Origin: Naganishia liquefaciens
Lineage: Eukaryota > Basidiomycota > Tremellomycetes > Filobasidiales > Filobasidiaceae
Assembly (NCBI GenBank): GCA_013423385.1
Contig: BLZA01000048.1
Location: 62,001 to 126,000 of the forward strand
Reading direction: 5' to 3'
DNA: 64,000 bases
The first letter of the stretch is position 1, and every line of letters begins with the position of its first letter. A program made the translations under genes and the position numbers. The notes beneath the pieces were generated by a model. That model was not told the origin of the DNA. It worked only from the letters and a program-made list of their open reading frames with translations, and made no database searches. Below are positions 1 to 9,567 of this stretch, piece by piece.

Positions 1-1460
1 GTGCTCAACCAGAAATGCTTCTTCGGCGTTTCCAATATAGGGTTCTATGAAATGGCCAGTGTGAAACGCCAACGTGGTGTGCAGTCAATAGCACCGAACG
101 ATCATCTGAATTCTGAAGGCGAAGAATTTACTCAAACAGCCTTTGTGTTCTACGCTTGCAATCTCCGAGAGACGTCAGAGCCGATGCAACGACGAGCCAA
201 TGGGCCTGAGTGTTACAACAAAATGCTTTGAGTGATCTGGCACAAGATTCCCGACTCTAAGATCTGTGTTGAAACATATGAGACATGCGCCTGCCCGGCG
301 CGGCTTTGGTTAAAGCGCGAGCGCGACTTTTCGCCTCAAGCTATATAGCGAGCTCATCAGATGCTCTTCACCCTGTACACCTGTTACTCTAAGGCTTTCA
401 GTGTATTGACCTTAGCGTAACAATCTGGTTGCCTGTCAAGAAGCGCGAGACTCTGTGTCGCCGTGTATCCAGCGGTAAGAAAAGCGCTCAGGCACTCGTA
501 GATCTGGTCTTAGGGTTGTATAATGCTGGTCTAGTGCGGCAAGATTCGTAAGGGCCAATTTCAATTTCGATTGTCAGTTAATCTGCCTTATCTAGAGACT
601 GTAATCACTGGGTGTCTTTACCAAGGTAGATTGCAAAGTAGATATCTCAGAGGTATGCGCCTCACGCCTCTCTTTCCGAAGCACTCTGTGCATCGTGTTC
701 AGCAAAAGCCAGCAGCTCGAGTTATTCCACCTGTTCCCGCTAAGTGAGATCAAAGGCTCAATGCTAAATGTCCTCATCAGCGACTGGAAGTTTTAGGGCA
801 CTCGACTATCTGGATCCTCTATTCACGTCTATCCAATTTAAATTGATCTGGCTACGGACTAATGCAGCTCGATCGGCCGAGAAGATTCACTTTGGCCATC
901 ATGATCACTTCGAAGAGACTGAAGTCATCCTGTAAATACGTTCTTTCGATCTTGCTTTCTGCTTTTTCAATTCGTAAACGCATGATAATGTCCCTCATGG
1001 TGCCTTTGTGCGGCCAAAGGGACCAGATACGGCATGAACAAATGACATAGGGCAGAGATCCTCTATTCGTAATTTAAACCCCTTTGGTCTTCTCTTGTAT
1101 CTGGCACTAGAAAGCTTTGCGTTTCAGCCCCTTATCGTCACCACCCGATCAAGCGTCACGAGGCTACGTTGAGCAATGCATGGGCCTTCAGCCAACGTGT
1201 TTTGCTACCTTCCGCCCTTCCGCTTCTTCGTCAAAGCTCGTGAAGATTCCACCAGCATCATCCAGCTTCAGTCACCTCAAGCGGTCAGAGGTGTCAGGCA
1301 CTTGTTCCCTCGGGGTCTCGAATGCTCTCCATGATGCCACGATACTATGATTTGCAAGGAGATTAGACCAATCGTCCCCTAGCTTAAAAGCCCTCCCTGA
1401 AGCTGTCCATACCACTGGCCTATGAAGCGCGACAATTGCGTTCCTTGATTTTCCCCCAGC
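1..1460. other. Left-edge stretch without a recognised gene
   Basis: Short open frames occur on both strands, but none has a recognisable domain, coherent splice sites or a convincing start. The sequence is moderately AT-rich and not obviously repetitive. The bases just before position 1461 read as a pyrimidine-rich 3' splice site (cccccag), so the last part may be a 5' UTR intron of the gene that begins at 1461. I see nothing else in it. Confidence 0.5.
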
Positions 1461-2165
1461 ATGAGTCATTCGAGCAGTCCGATCCACCATAATCCGGTTC
1501 TCGGTGGGAACAATTCTACGGCGAACAGCCAGAATGCCTTAGTATCATCCTTGACCTTGACGATCAGTGACTCGGTGCTGACTGCCGAGAGAAGGGCGGC
1601 AGATTCAAGCTCCTCGCAATTCATCATGCAACCATGGGCAGAGAGCGAATGTGAAGGGAGGTGGATGCTGGTCGAAAAGTACACCAGTCCCTTTTCTCCG
1701 AGCTCAGGTCTGCAAGGTGAAAGTAGATTGGGCTGGGCATCAGTAGACGGGCAAGGAAAGTGGCTAAGCTATGGTGACATCGACTTTATCGAGCTACCCA
1801 ATGGCGACCTGATCAAGCTTCAGATGAGGCGAGTAAGCCACAGTGAAGACTCCACCGCAGCGGAGTACGCGCTCGAGTTGGGTATTTGTGGGTTATTGGG
1901 AGGAGAACCTCTCCCAGATTGTCAATGGCTCCTCAACATCCCGAATGACCAACATGGGCCCGGGATGTATGTCGGTTACGTGGCAGAATTGTTCAAGGAG
2001 CATGCAAAACAGCTCAAAGATGCTGGTTGGGATGACAGCAAAGTCCGTCAAGCGGTGACGGGGCGGATCGAAAGCCTGCAGGAGTCAGTCATATCTCGCG
2101 AAGGCACAAGACCAGTCAGGTGGTCTGAGGCTATCCTGGCGTTCAAGGGAATTCCCTGTGATTGA
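1461..2165 (+). CDS. Unrecognised 234-residue protein, tandem copy 1
   Basis: This is an uninterrupted frame from ATG to TGA with no domain I recognise. Its C-terminal half (about residues 150-232) is strongly similar to the gene at 2606: both share NDQHGPGMYVGYVAEL, then AGWDD, then a helix ending LQE-V-SR and W-SEAI-AFK. The N-terminal ~60 residues are Ser/Asn-rich and differ between copies, followed by a shared SS-F-M-PW and LPNGD motif. No signal peptide or membrane segment is visible. Conservation of the core with divergence of the N terminus argues that both are real genes from an old tandem duplication. A pyrimidine tract ending in cag directly abuts the ATG, so a 5' UTR intron is likely. 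Function is unknown; I do not assign one. Confidence 0.7.
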   Translation: MSHSSSPIHHNPVLGGNNSTANSQNALVSSLTLTISDSVLTAERRAADSSSSQFIMQPWAESECEGRWMLVEKYTSPFSPSSGLQGESRLGWASVDGQGKWLSYGDIDFIELPNGDLIKLQMRRVSHSEDSTAAEYALELGICGLLGGEPLPDCQWLLNIPNDQHGPGMYVGYVAELFKEHAKQLKDAGWDDSKVRQAVTGRIESLQESVISREGTRPVRWSEAILAFKGIPCD

Positions 2166-2605
2166 CGTCGTCCAGAGTCGCGCTATCGGTGTATTTCGTC
2201 AAAGGCATTCCCTTGGTTGTGTGGCATGTATTGATGAATTTGCGTTTGGAGGCTAGTTGCTTTGTTGAAGGAAGCTCCTTTAACGTGGCAGCCTTGTACT
2301 AGGAGATTCCTTCGTACTATTTTAGGGGATGTCCCTCCGTTCTTGAGAAAAGACCGCCCTCGGCGCGTGAGGACTTTCCTTTCCCGGACCCCTCAGGATC
2401 TTCCTTTGTCGTGAAAAGACCGATTTGATGTATAAATAGCTCAAGCTTGACTACAGATAGCAAAGCCTTGCATTGTTGATTGGGTATATCATCCTCAAAC
2501 CCACACCGGGAGAACTACTTTCACCCTTCCGACCTCTGTCGAATTCATCCCTTTCGTCGAATCGCAAAGCAGCGCCATTGACATCGAATTTCTCTGTTGC
2601 CAGAC
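2166..2605. other. Spacer and promoter between the tandem paralogues
   Basis: No gene is seen. The sequence gaaaagaccg occurs twice (near 2347 and 2413). A TATA-like box lies at 2431, about 170 bases before the ATG of the second copy, followed by a CT-rich leader typical of fungal core promoters. Confidence 0.5.
2431..2438 (+). promoter_or_regulatory. TATA-like box of the second tandem gene
   Basis: TATAAATA, roughly 175 nt upstream of the ATG at 2606, followed by a CT-rich stretch (2480-2560). Position and context fit a fungal core promoter with a long leader. Confidence 0.4.
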
Positions 2606-3289
2606 ATGAGTACATTTAGCTACAACTCCATAAAGACCGCTGTTAGCAGTGCAGTCACGGCTGCAGCCAAGTCTTTCTGGGTCAGCGAGGAGCCACCGTG
2701 TGAAGACATTCAGATCCCTGACTCCGCGTCAATCACGTCCGACGCTAAAACTGCGATAGACAACAGCTCTTCGCTGTTTACCATGGAGCCATGGGTTATG
2801 AGTCCAGGAGCCGCGTCAGACGATGCAAGCACTGGAACAGCCGAGCCTGTATTCGGCTGGAGATCGCTCTTGAAGGGTATGACACAAGGGGAGTATGGGA
2901 GCTCGGAAGTCGTTCAATTACCCAACGGAGATTCAGTTGGGGTACGAATGAGTCGACACAGGTTTGAATGGCTCTCCGAAACAGTGCATTACATGGCCGA
3001 AATCTTTATCTCCGATTCCAACGGTAACATTCTGCCGGATTGCCATTGGATGTTTACTGTCCCGAACGACCAACATGGGCCCGGCATGTATGTGGGATAC
3101 GTCGCAGAATTGTTGAAGAAGCAGGTACAACAGCTTCGAGATGCTGGCTGGGACGACGACGAAGCACTCACGACCGTGAGGATGCGAATCGCGAACCTTC
3201 AGGAAGCAGTCGTATCGCGCAAGGGCAAAAACGCCGTCACGTGGTCTGAAGCCATCCAAGCTTTTAAAGCAAAAGGTCAATATGCCTGA
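2606..3289 (+). CDS. Unrecognised 227-residue protein, tandem copy 2
   Basis: Single uninterrupted frame; the ATG at 2606 is preferred over the upstream TTG in the same frame. Residues ~140-225 match copy 1 at 1461 (LPDC-W, PNDQHGPGMYVGYVAEL, QL-DAGWDD, RI-LQE-V-SR-G, W-SEAI-AFK), and a short SSLF-MEPW block and LPNGD block also match. The N-terminal region carries Ala/Ser-rich sequence unlike that of copy 1. No transmembrane segment, signal peptide or catalytic motif is recognisable. It lies head-to-tail with copy 1, 440 bp downstream and with its own TATA-like box, so the two are separately transcribed duplicates. Product function unknown. Confidence 0.72.
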   Translation: MSTFSYNSIKTAVSSAVTAAAKSFWVSEEPPCEDIQIPDSASITSDAKTAIDNSSSLFTMEPWVMSPGAASDDASTGTAEPVFGWRSLLKGMTQGEYGSSEVVQLPNGDSVGVRMSRHRFEWLSETVHYMAEIFISDSNGNILPDCHWMFTVPNDQHGPGMYVGYVAELLKKQVQQLRDAGWDDDEALTTVRMRIANLQEAVVSRKGKNAVTWSEAIQAFKAKGQYA

Positions 3290-3612
3290 ACGGTAGGCAT
3301 CGCTCTCGGGCGTTGGCAAATGTCTAGGATTCGAACGTGGTGTCACATTGTCTTGGTCAGCTGTATATGTTTGTCTAGTTTGGGAGTATTATTGTATGCC
3401 CCGAGAGATGCATCCACTCATCATGAATGACCGGCATCTTGCCCCTCCGGCGTGTCTCGTTCCCCGCGTGGTGGCGACAAAGTAAACAGACGGGCGGGGC
3501 GCACCTCCTGCCGGGACACGGCTGTGGGGTCTAGCCGGCGTCAGCCACAAGGAGCGCGCTGCCAGGGTATATAGATTTCCATTTCCACCGGTATATTCCA
3601 GTCCCTATAACC
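3290..3612. other. Intergenic region with HADH promoter
   Basis: No gene is visible. A TATATAG box at 3568 lies 45 bases upstream of the ATG at 3613, consistent with the promoter of the dehydrogenase gene. Confidence 0.5.
3568..3574 (+). promoter_or_regulatory. TATA box of the dehydrogenase gene
   Basis: TATATAG, 45 nt before the predicted start codon at 3613, with a pyrimidine-rich stretch between. This spacing implies a short leader. Confidence 0.45.
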
Positions 3613-6204
3613 ATGCTCCGCCCATCACACATCCTCCGCGCACCGCACCATCCAGCCGCGTCCATCATGGTCAAGAATCTCACAGTCTTTGGAGCCGGGT
3701 TGATGGGTGCGTTCTTTGGGATTTTCCGGGATGGTTTATGCAAGAGTCGGCTGACGGGATGGGCGTGTAGGTGCCGGGATTGCGCAGGTGGCGGCCCAGA
3801 ATGGATTCAAGGTCATCTTGTCGGATGTCACAGAGGTGCGTGTTGCGGAATGTTTCCCCTTGATGTCGCGGGCGTTGACTTCAAGCCTTGGTTTTGCGTG
3901 TGGCAGAAAGCATGCCAGTGCGTAGCAAGGGACGCCAGAAAAAGGCCGTTTCAGCTAATCCATCTGGCTTCGGCCCGCACAGGAACGGTCTGCAGATCAT
4001 CCAAAAGTCGCTCGGAAGGGTCGCCAAGAAGAAGTTTGCGGGCAAGCAGGATGAGATGGAAGGGTATACGCGCCAGGTCATGGGCAATATCACGACGATG
4101 ACGGATGCGTGAGTTGCGAGTAGAGTCTGATTGATTTGTGGTGTGGGGAGCGCCGAGAGAAAAAGAAAGCGGAGGGAGAAGGTGGTCGTAGAGCTGCAGC
4201 TACGGCGCAACGGAGAGCATTTCGCCAGCGAAGCGAGACTCTGTGCCTCCTTCAAGGAAGCGGGAATCTGTGCGTTCGAGGCTGTCGCAGGACGGCCGTG
4301 GGATGGGGTGACAAAGGAAAATGCTCGAGATCATCGTAGGATGATTCTATGAAAGCGGCGATATCGAGCGTTTCCACTACTTCCGCCCAGACGCTGCACG
4401 AAGCGGTATCGTTCGTTATCAGCGAGGATACCATCTCGAGGCTATCACGGGACGATCGAGCTTCCGTCGAGCAAAGTCCCGAAAGCCTACACATGTCGTC
4501 GCGTGATGAACGCGAACGATCGAATCGCAGGGCTCGGTCTGGTCGGCGCGTCAGAGATGGACGGAAGAATGGGCCAGAAGCGAGCTCGATTGCCGGCGAG
4601 TCACCCATGGCCGCTGCGATGCGTGCAAGATCCAAAGTGACTTGCCTTTTCGACAATGGCTGCTCCATCTCTACACCTCGACGGGGTCGCCGCGAAAACC
4701 GGCCGCTTTGATCGCGATATTTGGAGTTTCCATCGGCAGGCATCGCCACGCCCACGACGTCGGCCGTGGGAAAATACAAGCTCGCGCCTCAACTTGAAGC
4801 TGGCACTAGGTGTGCCATGCGGACGTCGCACGAGCGGAAGCTGCCAAGACCTGTGACAAGATGGCGCAACGGGGGAGCTTCCGGACTTGTGCCCTTGCGG
4901 TACTGGATGACTACGAGAGACTCGCTGACAGGGAGCTTGGGGAGTTTCGGTCGTCTCCAATAAAGCGGTTCTCAGACGAGGCGCATGGATCGTTATCCGG
5001 AGATAGCGGGGAAGTAAATGCTGACATGTCCCTCTCCAGCGGCGAAGCGGTCTCCTCGGCCGACCTGATCATTGAAGCCATCATCGAGTCCATCAAGATC
5101 AAGCGCGACCTTTTCGGCTTTTTGGACGGCAAGGCCAGCCGCGGGTGTATCTTTGCGAGCAACACGTCGAGCTTGAGTATCAAGGATATTGCCGAGGCGT
5201 GTAGCCCAGAACGACAGGCGAGGTGTGTTGCGCGAGGCGAAGAGGGATGCATCCTTGGCTGATTGATTGCATAGGTTTGGCGGTCTGCACTTTTTCAATC
5301 GTAAGCACGAATGGTCCGGATCTCGCGAGCCTGATCTGACGTTTCCGCCATCTAGCCGTTCCTGGTATGTCCACATGGGACCGTCCATGCGCGCTGCTCA
5401 CCGTCGCTTCGCAGCAATGAAGCTTGTTGAAGTCATCAAGGCCGAGAAAACGTCGCAAGAGACATATGACACGCTCGTGGACGTTACCAAGAAGATGGGC
5501 AAGGTGCCCGTCAACTGCAAGGATACTCCTGGGTGCGCGCTCTTCTTGTCTGGCTTGGTGGCGCCTTGGCTTACCTTTGCCCTTTGCACAGGTTCATCGT
5601 CAACCGACTCTTGATTCCTTACATGCGTGAGTAGAGCCGATCTGATCGGGGCCTGCGTGTTATTTATTGGCTTCCCGTGCGCCTAGTCGAGGCTGTCAGG
5701 ATGGCGGAGAGGGGCGATGCCACTCCGCATGATATCGATACCGCAATGGAATTGGGCGCTGGGTACCGTGAGTCTTGCCGCAGGGGCGCTTCTGAAATGG
5801 TCACTGACGTCTCTTGCCTTTAGCGATGGGCGTACGTGTGGTGCTGTTCGAGCGAGGAACAAGTCCACTGATATCCCTTGTTTATAGCCGTTCAAGCTGC
5901 TGGACTTTGTTGGACTTGGTGAGCCGGCTGAACAAGGCAGGTTGTGTCAAGCCGACGTCTGATCTCGCTGATGTGCAGATACCACGAGCTTTATCTCGGA
6001 GGGATGGCGGGAAAAGGCTGATCGCGGGCAGATCCCCAAGGAGCTCGTGCAGAAGAGCGCGATGCTGCAAAAGCTTGTGGATGAGGGCAAGTTGGGCAGG
6101 AAGAGCGGACAGGGATTCTACGATGTGAGTCTCTGCGCCTGTGATCAGGGATTGCGGGATCATTGGCTGATTGGGTGGGTTGGCAGTATTCTTCCAAGTT
6201 GTAG
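3613..6204 (+). CDS. 3-hydroxyacyl-CoA dehydrogenase, 14 exons
   Basis: Oxidises (S)-3-hydroxyacyl-CoA with NAD+ in short-chain beta-oxidation, probably in mitochondria: a basic ~18-residue leader precedes MVKNLTVFGAGLMG. My exon model is 3613-3706, 3771-3835, 3907-3917, 3983-4108, 5040-5222, 5275-5300, 5356-5364, 5415-5532, 5592-5626, 5687-5767, 5824-5831, 5888-5918, 5979-6124, 6187-6204. All phases close, giving 316 residues, the usual size for this family. Visible features are the Rossmann motif GAGLMGAGIAQVAAQNG, the ASNTSSLSI catalytic-region Ser/Asn, FFNPVPAMKLVEVI with the expected His one block earlier (GLHFFN), FIVNRLL, and the C-terminal GRKSGQGFYD. Exons of 8, 9 and 11 nt are needed to restore conserved residues. 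Intron 4 is 931 nt against ~50-70 nt for the others. The gene looks intact. Confidence 0.9.
4109..5039 (+). other. Outsized 931-nt intron of the dehydrogenase gene
   Basis: Consensus ends (gtgagt ... ctgac ... ctccag) join GGATGC to CGGCGAAGC, restoring the conserved TDAGEAVSSADLI reading. Neighbouring introns are 50-71 nt, so about 870 bases are extra. The interior is GC-rich, with open frames on both strands (plus 4349-4711, Ser/Arg-rich; minus 4252-4779) but no recognised domain. A loosely repeated segment (cgaggct-tc-c-ggacg) occurs near 4278 and 4439. I found no clear terminal inverted repeats or target duplication at the intron ends. Confidence 0.75.
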
Positions 6205-6730
6205 AGCCATACAGGAAAGTAGAGACCAGGGCGCCGAGTCGATGAAGAATATGACATATTGTATTGAAAGTGATTTGTGTCTGAGCGGCAGGACCGCTGG
6301 CGGCGCAGGGACATTAACATTGCATTTTGCTTGTACGCGTGAACGACCTTTTGCTGAGATGCTTGACTCGCGCTGACCGGATCGCCTGCTCACAGAAGTA
6401 ACCCTTCCGGGACGCTACCCATACAGCATGCACTAAATGATTGACTCGGAAGACCGGCCTTTGTTCACGGTGTGGTGAACATGCGGGAAAAAGCTATATG
6501 GCTCAGAAGCGTGAATGAAGCATCGTGGGTCTGTTCGCTGCATGTTCAGATTGCGGACGCGCGTCGGATGTCGACACCGTTCGAGCTGTTCGGTGCAAAA
6601 AGGTGGCAAATGGCGAAAATAGGGGAAACGGGGCCGGCGGATCTTCCGCCGGCGATGGCCGAAGAGGGTATATCACGTTTCCTCGTCGGTAGATTCCCCC
6701 TTTGCTGGGGGGCTGGGAGACGGACACACC
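6205..6730. other. Intergenic, nothing recognised
   Basis: Between the dehydrogenase stop and the carboxylesterase remnant. Short frames only; no motif or RNA gene is visible. Confidence 0.45.
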
Positions 6731-8290
6731 ATGGGAAACGTTTTGTCCGCCAAGTACACGTACGATGATACCACGCTCGATCTCGGCGCGAGGGGAAAGT
6801 GGAGAGGGACACTGGTCGTTGGGCGCGTCAAGAGGTTTACGGGGGTGCCATCCGCGGTCCCGCCCGCAGGAGAGCGAAGGTGGAAGCGTCCGCAGTGTTT
6901 GGGTGGTGCGGATGTGTATGGTGCAGAGGGAGGGAGAGGGCGTACGATGCGACGAGCTGGGGCGAGATGTGACTGCAGATACCGTTCCCGGGAATGACGG
7001 AAAAGTCGCAGTATGGGGAGGATTGTTTACTAGTGAATGTATAGATGCCAGCGAGGGAGGCGCCGGAAGGAGGGTGGCTGGTCATGGTGTGGTTTCGTGG
7101 TGTGTCGGCGGTGCTAGCCAGTATCAGAACCTGCTTTCTGGGTATGAGTTGGCTCTCAAATTGCATGCACGGGTGCGTCGCGAAAGCATGGTGCACGGCG
7201 GCGGAACGAGTGGTGTATGTGGAGAGCAAGGCGTGTGTGAAGGAGCGATTCAATCTGCAACGCCAAGCTGACCCTCTGCGATAGGCACTTGACTGCCTTT
7301 CCGAGCAATCCGAAATCCGTGGCCGACGTTCAACCGCAATTCGAGGAACTGCTCGTCGCCCTCGATCCCTACCAGTCTGTCCGAAGGCGAGAGACTTGCC
7401 CAATTAAGGGCACTCGACGCGGAACCATTGCTGAAGGCCGTCAAGGTCATGCAGTTGAAGACATTGAGGCCCGTGGCAGACAGCGCGTCCTTTCCCGAGG
7501 ACCTCATGCGGCGGTTCGCTGTGGGCGGGTTTGCACGCGAATTTGAGAGACGGGGTCTGAAGATTTTGTCGAGCGAAGTCATGAACGAGGTGAGACGACT
7601 CGATGGCGCAATACCAATGACGCTGACATCTGCATAGGAATGCACCTACCGCATAGACGCGCCAAAGGAAGAGGCGGGACTGCGCGACAGGATCGGCAAT
7701 CTATACCTCTGAGTGTGACCGACAGACTACTAAAGGCGTACACGAAGGACAAGATCCAGGGGCCAACTGCGCTGCCCGATCCGAAACCAAGCATTGGTGA
7801 GGTCGCCAAGGTGTACGGGGACGTCATCTCGGACGTACAAGTACGAGCACCTGAGCGACTGTTGGGGCAACAACTCTGCGATGCGGTAGTACCTCTGGAT
7901 GGCGTGCATCGGTACCGCATAGGGTGGAAAGCGGGATTCGTCAAGCAGGTCATGCCGCGTATTTTGGGCGTTCCACAGGGATCGGACACGTTGACTTGGA
8001 GTTACAGAGTGCGGCATGGCGTGACCGAGCATGAACAAGCGGTGATGAAGCAGTGGATTGGGAATCTCGTGAGTCGCCCGGCGAGATTTCCCGGCGATGG
8101 CTGACACTGCGATTAGGTCAAGTTTGTGCACGACCTACAGATGCAGTATGGGACGCATAATTGGCAGGAGATGAAACAGCTTGATGCGGACGGCGGGGAT
8201 TGTGGGAGATCGGAAGTGGGATTATTTGCCGCAGGTCGCACATTTGATGGGAGGACGGATTGTCAAGAGACGGGTCGATAGATTGAATGA
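6731..8290 (+). pseudogene. Decayed type-B carboxylesterase/lipase
   Basis: The N terminus reads as the family start: after MGNVLSAKYTYDD come LDLGARGK, VKRFTGVPSAVPP, GERRWKRPQ, then further on YGEDCLLVNV and MPAREAPEGGW-VMVWF. The C terminus reads VHRYRIGWKAGFVKQ, GSDTLTWSYRVRHGVTEHE and QWIGNLVKFVHDLQ, typical of fungal type-B carboxylesterases. In between, stop codons replace a Cys (near 6969) and a Trp (near 7047), the frame shifts near 7375, and the segment that should hold the GESAG nucleophile elbow is missing or unrecognisable. Total length is well under the ~550 codons expected. Some real introns remain (one ends just before 7638, one before 8117). It is a broken host gene, probably once an extracellular or lipid-droplet esterase. 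It should be annotated as a remnant. Confidence 0.8.
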
Positions 8291-9478
8291 TTGAACAGCC
8301 CAATCAAAAGCCATTCTCGCAGGGGTTTAGACGTTCAGGGCTGTAGTAATCGAAGTAGCACATCAAGAATGGTATGATTGCCTGCCCTAGGCTTGGCAGT
8401 AACACCCCACCCGGTACATAAACGACACCGGTCGCCACATCTGAAGGGTCCTTAGGCGCTCAATATTACACACTGACCTTCTTACACTGCGTGCAACGCT
8501 CCTTCCCAGAGAGGCAAATCCTGTTCTCGATAGCTATGCGGGCATCCCAACCCCTCCTCCCATCTACCTCGTTGAGATTCTTTGGCTCCGGACTGGCAGT
8601 CTCGATCAGCCATGATCGGTCGGTTTTCTCGGTAGAGGAAGTAAGGCTGGTCTGGATCGATTTGCACGTACGTGAGGTGGAAAGAGCTATTCAGCGAATC
8701 AGCGGTTGAAATATACCCATCGTCCACCTACCTGGAGGGGCGTGACATTTACATCGCTCAATCGAGCTGTTCTGCGTAGTTACGTTCCTGACTTCTCGCA
8801 ACAAGTGCAAGCCATCCGTAAGCCGTCAGCAAACATGCCCTCTGCCACATCCGTCTCTACAGTATATACGTCTGCGGACATGTACCCGACTGAATTCGCG
8901 TCGTATCCGCACACTCTCTGCGTCAGTTATTCTACAAGCTGGCAGCCTGGCATGATGAATTACTCATTGCACTCAAAGGCCAAGCAGCTGGTCAGGCTAG
9001 CCCAGTCACATTTCTGGACTATCTCATCCCGGGACGTAGGGACGAATAGTCGCATCAGCATTCAGAACCCCAGCAACAGGCAGCGTTGACCAGGTCAGCC
9101 CTGGTGAATGACTATGTGCTTTCTCCCAGAATGAAAAGCGCTTGCTTCGAGTTGGCATGATCGGAACACATCACAGCTGATAGCCCTTTGTGCCGCACGT
9201 GAGCGCGATGGCTGTTTCGAAGCTTCCAAAGATGCTAGATCGCGGCGGTGCGGCAGGTGCAACGTCGAGTTGTGCCCGTACAGCTTGTTCCTCCTCGACG
9301 CGCTCGTCTTCGGGTTCCGTTACGACAGCCATTGCGATGTCTTCCTGATGCCGAAGAAGCTTGTCATCATAGAGATTGACGGAAGCCAAACGGATGGTGG
9401 AAGCGCCTTATCGCCGCTAAACGGCGTTCTCAAAAATGGCTACCAGGCGATACGTTGGGCTCGCAAAAAATAAATGTC
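8291..9478. other. Gene-free stretch
   Basis: Open frames such as plus 8706-9089 and minus 9171-9389 show no recognisable domain and no coherent exon structure. A degraded gene on either strand cannot be excluded. Confidence 0.4.
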
Positions 9479-9567
9479 AACCCGATGCGGGGCTCGAACC
9501 CGCGACCGTACGATTTTAGAACCGAAGTACTAAGAGTCGTACGCTCTACCGACTGAGCTAACCAGGC
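9479..9567 (-). tRNA. tRNA-Lys(CTT) with intron, copy 1
   Basis: On the minus strand the sequence folds as a cloverleaf: acceptor GCCTGGT with ATCGGGT, D-stem GCTC/GAGC with the GTCGGTA loop, anticodon stem TACGA/TCGTA, and T-arm GCGGG-TTCGAGC-CCCGC. The anticodon loop reads CTCTTA then A, giving anticodon CTT, interrupted after position 37 by a ~16-nt intron (gtacttcggttctaaa). No CCA is encoded, as expected for a nuclear gene. The copy at 51167 on the opposite strand is identical; the copy at 42044 differs by one intron base. Confidence 0.95.

Noticed and set aside
4600-4650. GRCDACK-like stretch in the long intron suggesting a zinc-cluster factor
   Set aside because: Only one cysteine pair, no second half of the cluster, and the frame closes soon after.
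4810-5262. 150-codon frame running from the long intron into exon 5 of the dehydrogenase
   Set aside because: It would replace the conserved TDAGEAVSSADLI junction; the spliced reading is clearly the family protein.
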